Source: CBDFKB01 sp965248715 (GTDB taxonomy: Bacteria > Pseudomonadota > Alphaproteobacteria > Rhizobiales > Rhizobiaceae). Taken from it: DNA of 64,000 nt. Position 1 is the first letter of the stretch. Every line of letters begins with the position of its first letter. The DNA lies in assembly GCA_965248715.1 (NCBI GenBank), contig CBDFKB010000004.1, forward strand, positions 68,917 to 132,916, in the 5' to 3' direction. Position numbers and translations under genes: made by a program. Below, piece after piece: positions 1 to 8,682 of this stretch. The notes beneath the pieces were generated by a model that saw nothing but the letters and a program-made list of their open reading frames with translations, was not told the DNA's origin and made no database searches.

Positions 1-303
1 AATATTGATTGCCAGACCACTGACCACCTGGTTGCCACGGTGGGTGATGCAGGCAAATCCGTGTACCAGCGCCATCAAAACTGACGCAAAAATGGCGGCA
101 AGCAGACCGACCCAGGCCGAACCGGCTAAATGGGCGACTGCGGCCGCAACGAAAGCTGCCGACAACATCTTGCCTTCGAGCGAAATGTCGATCACGCCGG
201 AACGCTCGGAAAAAATCCCCGCCATCGCACACAAGATCAAGGGTGCGGCCAGACGTATCGTGGCATCAAACGTCAATAATAGCTGCAGCGCGAAATCAGC
301 CAT
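1..303 (-). CDS. BMP-type ABC transporter permease, second subunit (partial)
   Basis: This is the N-terminal ~101 residues of a membrane permease; the rest lies beyond the left edge. It reads MADFALQLLLTFDATIRL and then a membrane segment, with the cytoplasmic sequence SGVIDISLEGKM that is typical of the second permease of nucleoside-type (YufQ/NupQ) importers. Its ATG overlaps the stop of the preceding permease by eight bases, so the two are translationally coupled. With the ATPase and the binding protein upstream it completes a four-gene importer. The family call is firm; the substrate cannot be read from the sequence. Confidence 0.85.
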   Translation of the reverse strand, partial: MADFALQLLLTFDATIRLAAPLILCAMAGIFSERSGVIDISLEGKMLSAAFVAAAVAHLAGSAWVGLLAAIFASVLMALVHGFACITHRGNQVVSGLAINI

Positions 304-1411
304 TGACCGCCTCGCGTCTGCGTGAATAGGCGCCAAGCATTTTCGCCAGCGGCGGGTTGAACATGTAGGCCAGCGCGCCGGAGAACAAGATGATCATGCC
401 CTGGATCAACAACACCATTTCGCGGGTGATCGACTGAAACTCGAAATCGAGTTCGGCGCCGCCCTGATAGAGCGCGCCGAACAACAGGCTGGCGAGAAAG
501 ATGCCGATCGGATGGTTGCGGCCCATCAGCGCCACGGCAATGCCGGTGAAGCCGTATCCGGAGGTAAAATTGAGGATCATGCGGTGCTGCACCCCCAGCA
601 CCTCATTTACCGCCATCAGCCCTGCCATCGCGCCGGAAATCGCCAGGGTGATGACAACGATCTTGGGCACATTGATGCCCGCATAATGGGCGGCGTGGGG
701 GTTCTGGCCAGCGGCGCGAATTTCATAGCCAAGGCGGGTGCGCCAGATCAGCACCCAAAACAAAAACAGCGAGGCAAGTGCAATTAGGAATGAAAAATTG
801 AGCGGCGACGGTGCTATTTGGAAGCCGAATGCTGCCGCCATGCTCTGCATGTTCGGCATTTGCCCAGCCACGGCGAATTTCGACGTCTGCGGCGACATTT
901 GGCCAGGTTCGATCAATGGTCCGGCAAGTAGCCACACCATCAGCGACGCGGCAATGAAATTGAACATAATGGTGGTGATGACGATGTGGCTGCCACGTTT
1001 GGCTTGCAAATAACCGGGTACCATGCCCCACGCGGCGCCGAACAGGGCTGCACCGGCAACTGCCAGTGGCAGCACCACCAGCATCGGTAGAAACGAGGCC
1101 AACCACAGGCTGACCAGGGCCGCGCCAAGCCCGCCCATATAGGCCTGGCCTTCGCCGCCGATATTAAACATCATGGCGTGAAAGGCGACGGCGACGGCAA
1201 GACCGGTGAAGATGAAATTGGTAGTATAATACAGGGTATATCCAAGGCTGCCGGGATAAACGAAGGCGCCCTTCATCATCACCTTCAATGCAATGAACGG
1301 GTTTTCGCCGATCGCAAACACGATCAACCCGCAGACAATGAAGGCAGCTAGTAGATTGATCGCTGGCAATAAAAACAGATCGGCCCATCGCGGCAGCGGC
1401 GGCGCGCTCAT
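296..1411 (-). CDS. BMP-type ABC transporter permease, first subunit
   Basis: This 371-residue protein has eight to ten hydrophobic segments and carries FNIGGEGQAYMGGLGAA near residue 83, the loop typical of nucleoside-family (YufP/NupP-like) permeases related to the ribose/branched-chain permease superfamily. It would form the membrane channel together with the partial permease downstream. The start overlaps the stop of the ATPase gene by four bases, and its own stop overlaps the next permease, so the operon is tightly coupled. Length and topology are normal for the family. Known members move nucleosides or purines, which is the best guess here, but close paralogues import other solutes. Confidence 0.9.
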   Translation of the reverse strand: MSAPPLPRWADLFLLPAINLLAAFIVCGLIVFAIGENPFIALKVMMKGAFVYPGSLGYTLYYTTNFIFTGLAVAVAFHAMMFNIGGEGQAYMGGLGAALVSLWLASFLPMLVVLPLAVAGAALFGAAWGMVPGYLQAKRGSHIVITTIMFNFIAASLMVWLLAGPLIEPGQMSPQTSKFAVAGQMPNMQSMAAAFGFQIAPSPLNFSFLIALASLFLFWVLIWRTRLGYEIRAAGQNPHAAHYAGINVPKIVVITLAISGAMAGLMAVNEVLGVQHRMILNFTSGYGFTGIAVALMGRNHPIGIFLASLLFGALYQGGAELDFEFQSITREMVLLIQGMIILFSGALAYMFNPPLAKMLGAYSRRREAVNG

Positions 1412-2976
1412 GCGGCATTCTCGGCGCTGATGCCGGCCATCATCAGGCCAAGGGTCTGCACATTAGCGACGGACCGCTCGATAATGCCTACCTGGCGGCC
1501 ACCATTCATGACCATGATGCGGTCGGCCAGGCCCATAATCTCCTCCAGTTCCACCGACACCAGCAAAATTGCCGCGTTCTTGTCGCGTAGTTCGATCAGT
1601 TGCTTATGGATGAATTCTATCGCACCAATATCGACGCCACGGGTCGGCTGGCCGACCACCAGCACTTTTGGCGCGGCCGACATTTCGCGGGCAATCACCA
1701 GTTTTTGCTGGTTGCCACCGGAAAAATTCTTACCTGGCAATTCCGGGTTTGCCGGGCGCACGTCAAAGGTGTTCATCAATTGCCGGCAATGAGAAGTGAT
1801 CGCGCCCTTGTTAAACAGCACCCGGTCACCGGTAGCATCACCCTTGTGGTAGCCAAGGATTGTATTTTCACGCGCTTCGAAGGACAGAACCAAACCATGC
1901 TTTTGCCGGTCTTCGGGAATGTGGGCAATGCCTAGTTGGCGACAATGCTCAGGATCGGCTTCGCTTTCAGCGTCGACCGCGTGGCCGAGCACGGTAATTG
2001 ATCCGCTATCCGGCAGCCGCATGCCGGCCAACACCTCTAATAATTCGCTTTGACCATTGCCGGCGACGCCGGCGACCCCCAATATCTCGCCGGCCCGCAC
2101 CTCAAACGAAATATCCGCGAGTAGGGTCGAGCCGACCGGCGAAGAGCAGCCAAGATCGGACACTTCCAGCAACACGTCGCCAGGCTTTGACTGGCCACGC
2201 TCGACCCTAAGCAGCACCTTGCGGCCAACCATCATTTCCGCCAATTCCTCGGGGTTGGTATCAGTGGTACGGCGGTGTCCGACCATCTCGCCCTGGCGCA
2301 TGACCGACACATTGTCGGTCACCGCCATGATTTCATCGAGCTTGTGGGTGATCAACAATATGGTGACGCCGCTTTCTTTTAATGTCTTGAGGATGCGGAA
2401 TAGATTGACCGCCTCGTGCGGCGTCAGCACCCCAGTCGGCTCGTCGAGAATTAATAGTTCGGCGCCGCTTTTCAGGGCCTTGAGGATCTCGACCCGCTGC
2501 TGCAGGCCGACCGGCAGATCGCCGACTGCGGCATCGAGATCGACCGTCATGCCGTAATCGCGGCCGAGCCGCTCAAGGGATTGCCGGGTTTCGATGCGGC
2601 CGTTTTCGAGCAACATGCCGCCCTCGGAACCGAGCATTACGTTTTCTAGAACCGTGAAATTGGGCACCAGCACGAAATGCTGGTGTACCATGCCCACTCC
2701 ATTGGCGATCGCATCAGCACTGGAGCGGATTGCGACCGGCTTGCCCTTGATGGTCATCTGGCCGCTATCGGCCCGTTGCAGGCCGTACAAAATGTTCATC
2801 AAAGTAGATTTTCCGGCACCATTTTCGCCGACAATGCCGTGGATCGTCGCCTTTTCAACCACCAGGTCGATATTGCGGTTGGCGCGCACAGTGCCAAACG
2901 ATTTACTGACGCCCCTTAACGTGATCGCGGGAGGCGTGCCCATGGGCGCGTCTCCCGCATCTTTAGTCCCGGTCAT
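1408..2976 (-). CDS. BMP-type ABC transporter ATPase (duplicated)
   Basis: This 522-residue protein contains two fused ABC domains, the organisation of sugar and nucleoside importer ATPases. The first domain has Walker A GENGAGKST at residues 50-58 and Walker B LLILDEPTG. The second has the degenerate P-loop GVAGNGQSE usual in this class, the signature FSGGNQQKLVIARE and VGQPTRGVD. It should energise the two permeases encoded downstream. The start used is the upstream ATG; an internal ATG 11 codons later (MGTPPAITL) is also possible and better matches the usual N-terminus. It lies 23 bp after the binding-protein gene, in one operon. Confidence 0.92.
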   Translation of the reverse strand: MTGTKDAGDAPMGTPPAITLRGVSKSFGTVRANRNIDLVVEKATIHGIVGENGAGKSTLMNILYGLQRADSGQMTIKGKPVAIRSSADAIANGVGMVHQHFVLVPNFTVLENVMLGSEGGMLLENGRIETRQSLERLGRDYGMTVDLDAAVGDLPVGLQQRVEILKALKSGAELLILDEPTGVLTPHEAVNLFRILKTLKESGVTILLITHKLDEIMAVTDNVSVMRQGEMVGHRRTTDTNPEELAEMMVGRKVLLRVERGQSKPGDVLLEVSDLGCSSPVGSTLLADISFEVRAGEILGVAGVAGNGQSELLEVLAGMRLPDSGSITVLGHAVDAESEADPEHCRQLGIAHIPEDRQKHGLVLSFEARENTILGYHKGDATGDRVLFNKGAITSHCRQLMNTFDVRPANPELPGKNFSGGNQQKLVIAREMSAAPKVLVVGQPTRGVDIGAIEFIHKQLIELRDKNAAILLVSVELEEIMGLADRIMVMNGGRQVGIIERSVANVQTLGLMMAGISAENAA

Positions 2977-2999
2977 CTAACTGAAACGTCGTTGCAATA

Positions 3000-4001
3000 T
3001 TAGTAGGGGCACGAACTATCGCTTTGATAGTCGTGAACCATGACATTGCCGGCCTTGATGTCTTCACCGGCCTTGTCGATCGCCATTTTCATGTCGTCGC
3101 TGATCAAATCGGCGTTGTTTTCGTCAAGCGCCCAACCGACACCGCCTTCCGCAAGCCCAAGATTGTGGACGCCGGTTTTGAAATCACCGGACATTCCGTC
3201 TTTCATGGTTTCATAAGCTGCCACATCAACACGTTTTAGCATCGACGTCAGCACCGAGCCCGGCGCCAGATGGTTTTGGTTTGAATCGACGCCAATTGCC
3301 AATTTGCCGGCATCAGCGGCTGCACGGATTACGCCAATACCGGTGCCGCCGGCTGCATGATAAACCACGTCAGCGCCACGATCTATCTGGCTTTGCGTCA
3401 GTTCGGCGCCCTTGCCCGGATCGTTCCAAGCAGATGGGGTAGTACCGGTCATGTTTTGATAGACCTCGATATCGGCGCTAACTGATTTTACCCCTTGCAC
3501 ATAGCCGCAGGCGAACTTGCGGATCAGCGGGATGTCCATGCCACCGACAAAGCCGACCTTACCGGTTTTTGACGCCAGTGCTGCGGCAACACCAACCAAA
3601 TAGCTTCCTTCATGCTCTTTGAACGCATATTGGCGAATGTTGGGTTGGTCGAGCCAAAATACGTCGATGATCGCAAACTGCTTGTCCGGATTAGCCGCAG
3701 CCACCTTGTTGATTGCGTCAGCCTGGGCAAATCCGACGCCGAGAATAAGGGTGGCACCACGCTCGGCCATGCGGTTCATCGCCTGTTCGCGCTGGGTTGC
3801 ATTGGTGACCTCAAATTCCATCACCTTAATACCGGTTTCCTCTTCAAAACGTTTGATGCCGTTATAGACCCCTTCGTTGAAAGACTTGTCGAACTTGCCG
3901 CCCATATCGTAGATAACGGCTGGCTTGAAGTCTGCTGCCTGGGCGATGCCGGCAACTATGCCGATCGCCAACCCGGCAACAATGCGCAAAAGATATTTCA
4001 T
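3000..4001 (-). CDS. BMP family substrate-binding lipoprotein-like protein
   Basis: This is a 333-residue periplasmic binding protein of the BMP (basic membrane protein/PnrA) family. It has a Sec signal peptide (hydrophobic residues 5-20, cleavage probably after AQA) and no lipobox cysteine. The mature start FKPAVIYDMGGKFDKSFNEG is a hallmark of the family: the PnrA/Med fold begins with a GGxxDxSFN loop that contacts a nucleoside base. The start is set by a GGGAGA ribosome-binding site. It is the first transporter gene after the 2OG oxygenase, 15 bp downstream of it, so oxygenase and importer are probably one transcript. The ligand is most likely a nucleoside or purine by family, not proven. 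Confidence 0.92.
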   Translation of the reverse strand: MKYLLRIVAGLAIGIVAGIAQAADFKPAVIYDMGGKFDKSFNEGVYNGIKRFEEETGIKVMEFEVTNATQREQAMNRMAERGATLILGVGFAQADAINKVAAANPDKQFAIIDVFWLDQPNIRQYAFKEHEGSYLVGVAAALASKTGKVGFVGGMDIPLIRKFACGYVQGVKSVSADIEVYQNMTGTTPSAWNDPGKGAELTQSQIDRGADVVYHAAGGTGIGVIRAAADAGKLAIGVDSNQNHLAPGSVLTSMLKRVDVAAYETMKDGMSGDFKTGVHNLGLAEGGVGWALDENNADLISDDMKMAIDKAGEDIKAGNVMVHDYQSDSSCPY

Positions 4002-4016
4002 GGTCAGTCTCCCTGT

Positions 4017-4859
4017 CTATTTTAAACCAATTTCCTTCAGGCGCTCGTCAAGAAATTCGCCCGCGGTCTGCTGTTCGTCGAGTTGCACCTTTGGACGTGG
4101 ATGGACGAACAGCGGCATGGAATAGCGCGATCTGTTTTCCTGTATCGGTGGATTGACAACCCGGTGCGGGGTCGAAGGATAGTGATTTCGCGACGCCTTG
4201 GCCAGCATGTCGCCGGAGTTGACGGTGATCATACCGGCGCTGCACGGTACATCGTGCCAGTTTCCCTGCTGATCGCGCGCTTGCAGGCCAGGTTCACTGC
4301 CGCTCACCAACAGCGTGATCAAATTAATGTCTTCGTGCGTAGCCGCGCGCACTTCGCCAATATCCACATCATCGGGCAACGGCGGATAGTGCAAAATGCG
4401 CAACAGATTGTGGGTGCTGCCGGTGATCATTTTTTGCAACGGTTCGGAAAATTTCCGCCGGACCGATGGTGGGCTTTCGGCGTCGATCCAACCCAAAAGG
4501 GTTTCGCCGATTTCCAGCAGTTTGGCGTGGAAACGGCGGGTTTGCGCCTCCACCGACGCCGGCAACCGGCAGTCCTGATAGACGTGATAAAATTCCTTTA
4601 AGTCCTTGAACTGGCTGTCCTTGGCGTTTTCCGATTTATAAGGGTAATAGCCGTGTTGGGTTTCGGGACCGCTTTGGTAGTCAAAGCGATCCTTGCTGGC
4701 GAAAAATTTCGCCCACACCCCATACATTTCGTTGATTTCGGCTTCGGAAATCGGGTGACCATGCAGTACCGCAAATCCGGTCTCTTCGAATGATTTAACA
4801 AAGCGCTTGGGCGCATCATCGGCGTTTTGGTCGATTGCCAGGACGTTGAAATCGGTCAT
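4017..4859 (-). CDS. 2OG-Fe(II) oxygenase, isopenicillin N synthase family
   Basis: This 280-residue protein has the DIOX_N-like N-terminus (GFAVLHGHPIS) and a 2OG-FeII_Oxy core. The iron triad is visible as H175 and D177 in THEDINLITLL and H232 in PHRVVNP, and R245 in RYSMPLF is the 2-oxoglutarate anchor. Plant and bacterial relatives hydroxylate small molecules. I chose the ATG at 4859 over the GTG two codons earlier because CAGGTG sits at the right distance. Its position directly in front of the BMP transporter suggests that it acts on the imported compound. The exact substrate is unknown. No targeting signal is seen, so it is cytoplasmic. Confidence 0.88.
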   Translation of the reverse strand: MTDFNVLAIDQNADDAPKRFVKSFEETGFAVLHGHPISEAEINEMYGVWAKFFASKDRFDYQSGPETQHGYYPYKSENAKDSQFKDLKEFYHVYQDCRLPASVEAQTRRFHAKLLEIGETLLGWIDAESPPSVRRKFSEPLQKMITGSTHNLLRILHYPPLPDDVDIGEVRAATHEDINLITLLVSGSEPGLQARDQQGNWHDVPCSAGMITVNSGDMLAKASRNHYPSTPHRVVNPPIQENRSRYSMPLFVHPRPKVQLDEQQTAGEFLDERLKEIGLK

Positions 4860-5089
4860 GCTCACCTGCGGTTATCTCATCTGTCTATGAGAAAATTACC
4901 CTCGAGAGGCACGGTAGCGGACTGCATTCAACTGCGATCCGAACCAAATTATGCCAACTGATTTAATCTGCGTAGTCTTCATCGCGCCAACCTTAGCGCG
5001 AACTACGGTTACGGCAAACGGCCAATAACAAAAATCAACATACAAAAGCTGGGGACGGTCGGTTATTGCGGTGCCGGTCGCCGATCCGC

Positions 5090-6421
5090 TCAACGTAAGA
5101 ACCGCTCCTCGAACGGGAACGATGTCATATCGCGGTGGCCATCATCGGTAATCAAGATTTGCTGTTCCAATTTCACCCCTTCGCGGCCACCGACGGCGCC
5201 AATATAGGATTCGATGCAGATCGCCATACCGGGTTCGAAAACCCCATCATAACCGATCTCGTCGTTGTCCATCGGGTAATAGACCGAGGGATATTCGTCG
5301 CAAAGACCAACCCCATGGGCGAGCACCGCATAACGCTGCGGGCGGAATTCTTCATCCAGGGTGTCAGCTTTCTCGGTAAATTCGATGAACCCCATGCCCG
5401 GTTTGATGACCGCCATATTGGTTTGGATCTGGTCATAGGCACGTTGATAGAGCCGTTTTTGCTCCGCATCCGGTTCGCGCTCGCCGACCAACCAGGCACG
5501 CGAAATATCGCAGCACATGCCATAGACGCCGACCAGATCGGTATCAAACGAAACGATGTCGCCTTCCTGCATAATCCTGGGGCCGCATTCCTGGAACCAG
5601 GGATTGGTGCGCGGACCGGATGCCAGGATGCGGGTTTCAATCCATTCACCGCCATATTTGATGTTTTCGGCATGTAGGATCGACCATAGGTCATTTTCGG
5701 TCATGCCCGGTTCGGTTTGCCGGTACATCTCGTGCATCGCCAGTTCGCAGCAGTGAACTGCGCATTGCAGCGCCTTTTGGTCGTCTGGCCCCTTGATGAC
5801 ACGGGCAATTTCGGTAACCGCCTGGCCCTGGAAGGTCTCTATGCCAACCGCGTGCAACGCCTTGAGCCCGTCCGGTTCGATGCGGTCGATTGCCAGTCGC
5901 CGGTTGCCGCCGCCATGGGCGCGCAAGATTTCGTCGACTTCGCCGGCAAATTTGCCCGCGGCTTCCTCAACCCGGTCGCCATTGATGAAATAGAAGAAGC
6001 CGGCGCCCGTGCGCAACTCGTTGATCAGCGGAAGGTGGCCAACCAGGTGCTGGCAGCGCGCGAACTCCCACAGGACCACATATCCCTCGGCGGAAACGAA
6101 GCAGGCCCGAGCCGGATTGTGGGTAATCCACAATTGCATGTTGGTGCTGTCGGTGGCGTAGCGAATGTTGAGCGGGTCGAACAGCAAAACCCCGGCATAG
6201 TCGTGACGGCGAATTTCGCCAACCAGCCGGTTTAGGCGGAATTGGCGCATGGCTGCCAAATTGGGCGCCTCAAGCCCGGCGCCAGCAAAGGCGGCAAAAG
6301 CGCTTGGGGTCGGGCCTATTTCCACCCGGTCATTGTCATCGGGCGAGCCGTCCGGCTTCACACGGCGGCGGGTCGGATCGATCTTGCGGTTCGATACGTA
6401 ATAAGCGTTCGGTGCGTCCAT
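5090..6421 (-). CDS. dddP: DddP-type DMSP lyase (M24 metalloprotein)
   Basis: DddP cleaves dimethylsulfoniopropionate to dimethyl sulfide and acrylate using a two-metal site on an M24 (creatinase/aminopeptidase P) fold. This 443-residue protein shows the DddP-specific N-terminus (NRKIDPTRRR, NDNDRVEIGPT) and FDPLNIRYATDSTNMQLW. The metal ligands appear as D293 and D295 (SFDTDL), D305 (CDISRAW), H369 (HGVGLCDE), E404 (CIESY) and E419 (KLEQQ); their spacing equals that of the reported Roseobacter-clade DddP site. The ATG at 6421 follows AGGA; a TTG six codons upstream is the alternative. It reads toward the oxygenase and transporter genes 230 bp downstream. An ordinary M24 peptidase is the only rival and fits less well. 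Confidence 0.92.
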   Translation of the reverse strand: MDAPNAYYVSNRKIDPTRRRVKPDGSPDDNDRVEIGPTPSAFAAFAGAGLEAPNLAAMRQFRLNRLVGEIRRHDYAGVLLFDPLNIRYATDSTNMQLWITHNPARACFVSAEGYVVLWEFARCQHLVGHLPLINELRTGAGFFYFINGDRVEEAAGKFAGEVDEILRAHGGGNRRLAIDRIEPDGLKALHAVGIETFQGQAVTEIARVIKGPDDQKALQCAVHCCELAMHEMYRQTEPGMTENDLWSILHAENIKYGGEWIETRILASGPRTNPWFQECGPRIMQEGDIVSFDTDLVGVYGMCCDISRAWLVGEREPDAEQKRLYQRAYDQIQTNMAVIKPGMGFIEFTEKADTLDEEFRPQRYAVLAHGVGLCDEYPSVYYPMDNDEIGYDGVFEPGMAICIESYIGAVGGREGVKLEQQILITDDGHRDMTSFPFEERFLR

Positions 6422-6702
6422 CGATTTTCCTTTCGCCAAACCGATCCACTATCGCCGGGCCAGCGCAAAATTGCCTGGCCGGTTTGCGAACCCAGCCAAA
6501 TCCAAATTGCCCGGTAGAGCCGAGCCTGCGCGTGGCCTGGTTTTTCCCACACTAGGGCCGGTGGCATGGCGGCAAAATATCCAGTACCGACATCCCTGGC
6601 CTTACCGCGCCATTGGGTTGTCGGAAAATTTCTCATCGCTTCCCTTGTCCGCAGCGTGCCGAGCAGCGATATTGTCCTGGGGAACTTGGGGGAATCAAAA
6701 TT

Positions 6703-7104
6703 ATGTCTGAACAAATATCGGCCAAGCCCGACAGCAATAACCCGGCGCCAGGTTTCATCAAACATCCGGGCCATGTGATCACACTTTCGCCGATCGCGGG
6801 CCAATTGCGGATCCGTGCTGACGGCGACGAGATCGGTCGCTCCAATGACGGGATCGAGCTCAACGAAAGTGGCTACGAGCCGGTAATTTACCTGCCGGTT
6901 AACGCCTTTCAACCCGACACTTTGGTGCAGTCGAGCCGCACCAGCAATTGCCCTTTCAAGGGCACGGCGAGTTATTGGCATGTGGTAAGCGCCAGCGGTG
7001 TGATCGAGAATGCCGCCTGGAGTTATGAAGAACCATATGACGAAATGTCGGCGATTGCTGGCCGGATCGCTTTTTACCGCGACAAGGTAGAGATTGCAGG
7101 CTGA
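6703..7104 (+). CDS. DUF427 family protein
   Basis: This 133-residue cytoplasmic protein belongs to the DUF427 family. Diagnostic stretches are SNCPFKGTASYWHVV around residues 84-98 and the C-terminal AAWSYEEPYDEMSAIAGRIAFYRDKVEI. Family members are small beta-sandwich proteins of unknown biochemical role, often found singly or as tandem domains. The ATG at 6703 follows a GGGGGA ribosome-binding site, and the sequence upstream is not conserved. It is divergent from dddP across about 280 bp and does not belong to an evident operon. No catalytic function should be inferred. Confidence 0.85.
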   Translation: MSEQISAKPDSNNPAPGFIKHPGHVITLSPIAGQLRIRADGDEIGRSNDGIELNESGYEPVIYLPVNAFQPDTLVQSSRTSNCPFKGTASYWHVVSASGVIENAAWSYEEPYDEMSAIAGRIAFYRDKVEIAG

Positions 7105-7245
7105 CATTGTGCTGCGACGAGGACGCCAAGTGCGGAGTTCCTTGCCGGTTTCGGCGGATATGATCGTCAAGATTTCGCTTGCAAATGGCAATAAATCGCA
7201 CCGACCAAATCAATCGATCTGGTTGAATTTTGCTCTAGCTTTTAT

Positions 7246-7282
7246 CGCCGGCAGGCAAGCATTGCGCCGCCGACAGCTGCGG
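7246..7282 (-). repeat. possible hairpin micro-element (relative of those in transposases)
   Basis: The stretch CGGCAGGCAAGC, three variable bases, then GCGCCGCCGA matches on this strand the micro-element copies at 55.7 and 56.9 kb, differing mainly in the three loop bases. The outer flanks match poorly. It lies in non-coding DNA. Chance similarity of a GC-rich palindrome cannot be excluded. Confidence 0.4.
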
Positions 7283-7525
7283 TGAGGATGCTGTCGTAAT
7301 GCTTGAACGGGTCTGTGGACAACTATGGTTGTGGCGCCGGCGTGGCCGATTTGGTCGCTGGCAAGGCGCGGTAATCTTGGCCACTTCAAGCCTTTCGCAA
7401 CATAGTCCAGGGATCAAACCGGCTGCGTCCCGAAGGGATTTGATCAAATTGGCCCAGTTTCGCGTCGCTCGTCGTCGAATATGCCCAACATGTCCTTCTT
7501 CCTCGCACTACGAAAGCGGGCCAAT

Positions 7526-7569
7526 GGGATCAAACCGGCACCACAATCATGAATGTCAACAGGCCCTAG
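7526..7569. repeat. repeat module C (copy 1)
   Basis: About 44 bp beginning GGGATCAAACCGGC and ending CAACAGGCCCTAG. A near copy lies at 28271-28312, ending in TTAG read on the other strand. The right border is a CTAG tetranucleotide shared with the next module, like the ends of the IS5-group elements further right. The left border is undefined. Confidence 0.6.
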
Positions 7570-7741
7570 TGGAGTGAATTTGACATTTGGTGCCCACTTT
7601 TGCGGCTTCGTCGTTTGTCAAATGTCAAATGTCAAATTTAAAAATTCCACTAGATTCAATATCTTGCTATGGTTCTTTTGTTGCCAAGATTTGCAAACCT
7701 AAGTGTTGCAACGGGACGCAAATGTTGGAGCCGAACCACTA
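7567..7741. repeat. repeat modules B1 and B2 (copy 1)
   Basis: Two abutting modules bounded by TA at 7567, 7651 and 7740. B1 is a palindrome: its left end GTGGAGTGAATTTGACATT is mirrored by AAATGTCAAATTTAAAAATT and then CCAC. B2 contains TTCTTTTGTTGCCAAG and TTGCAACGGGACGCAAATG. Both recur in the same orientation at 18894-19060, where they follow rather than precede the RIME-like unit. Confidence 0.8.
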
Positions 7742-7845
7742 GCGCTTGCCACGAAGCCTTGGATTCGCTTCATCGCGCTATCTCTTTTGTTTATGCGTGT
7801 CATTTTTCCCAAAACCGGTACCCACTTTTGGGTGACACGCTGCTA
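7740..7845 (+). repeat. RIME-like 102-bp palindromic element, copy 1
   Basis: Copy 1 of the dispersed unit, two bases longer than the others. It contains the double hairpin: GCGCTTG..CGCGC first, then an arm built on CCCAAAACCGG and CCGGTACCCACTTTTGGG. The right-hand CTAG supplies the TAG stop codon of exoR on the opposite strand. Confidence 0.85.
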
Positions 7846-8682
7846 GTCGGCGGTCATGGTTGAATTATGTACTTCAACCAGCGACATTGCAGCCCGTCGC
7901 ACTTCTTCACTAGCGAGCGAATAAGCGTCTTCCTGCATACGGGCAATCCACGCAAAACCAGCGCCCTTAGCGCGATCGGCCGCGATCGTCATGCGGGCAA
8001 GACCATCGACCGGGTTGTGATAGACATCCTGTTCGCCGTCGCTAATGCCAGTAAACAGGATATGGCCGAGCCAGGCCTGGGATCCGACATGGCCCTTATG
8101 GGCCGAAAGCTGGAACATGCGGGCGGCCTCAAATCGGTTTTGGAAGCCATCGCCCTCTTGAAACAGCATGCGGCCAAGCTCAAATTGGGCATCCTCGTCA
8201 CGGAAATATAACGCCGCATGACGATACATGCGCCTGGCCATGAACGGGTTCGGCTTAACCACGGATTCGGGAATGCCTGCCTGGTAATAACGGCCAAGCG
8301 CGACAAATGCTTTGGAAGCAAAGCGAGCGGTTACGGTGCCCGGACTGGTTTCGGCGAACCGGTCGGCAATAGCGCGGAAAATATTGAAGGCTTCAAGCGG
8401 ATCGCGGCCAACCCCATCGCCCATCTGGTACATGCGACCAAGTTTCCAATGGGCGCCGGCGTCACCATTGTCCGCACCATAGCGCAACGCATCGACCGCG
8501 TCTTGCTCATTGCCGTCCTTGCGGGCCTTGAAATAAAATTGGATAACATCGGCCGATTTCGGCGTTTCCTGAAACACCTTGGCCGGGTCGAACGCAAGCG
8601 AGGTGCCAGGCGAGCCTGCCAAGGCGCACACGCCGGCGATAGCGGCAAATCTTACCAGAAACACTAACTCAAATGTCCGCAT
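7843..8682 (-). CDS. exoR: ExoR-like periplasmic regulator with Sel1 repeats
   Basis: ExoR is a periplasmic protein that in Sinorhizobium restrains the ExoS/ChvI two-component system controlling exopolysaccharide and motility. This 279-residue protein has an N-terminal signal segment (residues 1-30, ending near SLA) and Sel1-like repeats such as GAHWKLGRMYQMGDGVGRD and AQFELGRMLFQEGDG. The C-terminus AYSLASEEVRRAA matches ExoR. The start at 8682 overlaps ilvD by 14 bases; an in-frame ATG 20 codons earlier lies inside ilvD and precedes the signal peptide, so it was rejected. The stop codon comes from the adjacent repeat, so the last residues may differ from relatives. No ExoS/ChvI genes are in the window. 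Confidence 0.8.
   Translation of the reverse strand: MRTFELVFLVRFAAIAGVCALAGSPGTSLAFDPAKVFQETPKSADVIQFYFKARKDGNEQDAVDALRYGADNGDAGAHWKLGRMYQMGDGVGRDPLEAFNIFRAIADRFAETSPGTVTARFASKAFVALGRYYQAGIPESVVKPNPFMARRMYRHAALYFRDEDAQFELGRMLFQEGDGFQNRFEAARMFQLSAHKGHVGSQAWLGHILFTGISDGEQDVYHNPVDGLARMTIAADRAKGAGFAWIARMQEDAYSLASEEVRRAAMSLVEVHNSTMTAD

Larger units (their letters stand above)
7105..7842. other. gene-free stretch built of repeat modules
   Basis: Between the DUF427 gene and the end of exoR there is no convincing open reading frame. From about 7526 to 7845 the space is a chain of palindromic modules joined at CTAG: the end of a module shared with 28.3 kb, two modules shared with 18.9-19.06 kb, and a 102-bp RIME-like unit. 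The direct repeat GGATCAAACCGGC occurs at 7412 and 7527. The segment 7105-7245 holds nothing I recognise. Confidence 0.6.

Noticed and set aside
6358..7191. 277-residue minus-strand frame across dddP start and the DUF427 gene
   Set aside because: It is antisense to two well supported genes, has no family motif and no ribosome-binding site. High-GC codon use produces such frames.
7526..7845. CRISPR-like array
   Set aside because: Repeats are palindromic modules of different sequence joined at CTAG, with no regular repeat-spacer alternation and no cas genes.
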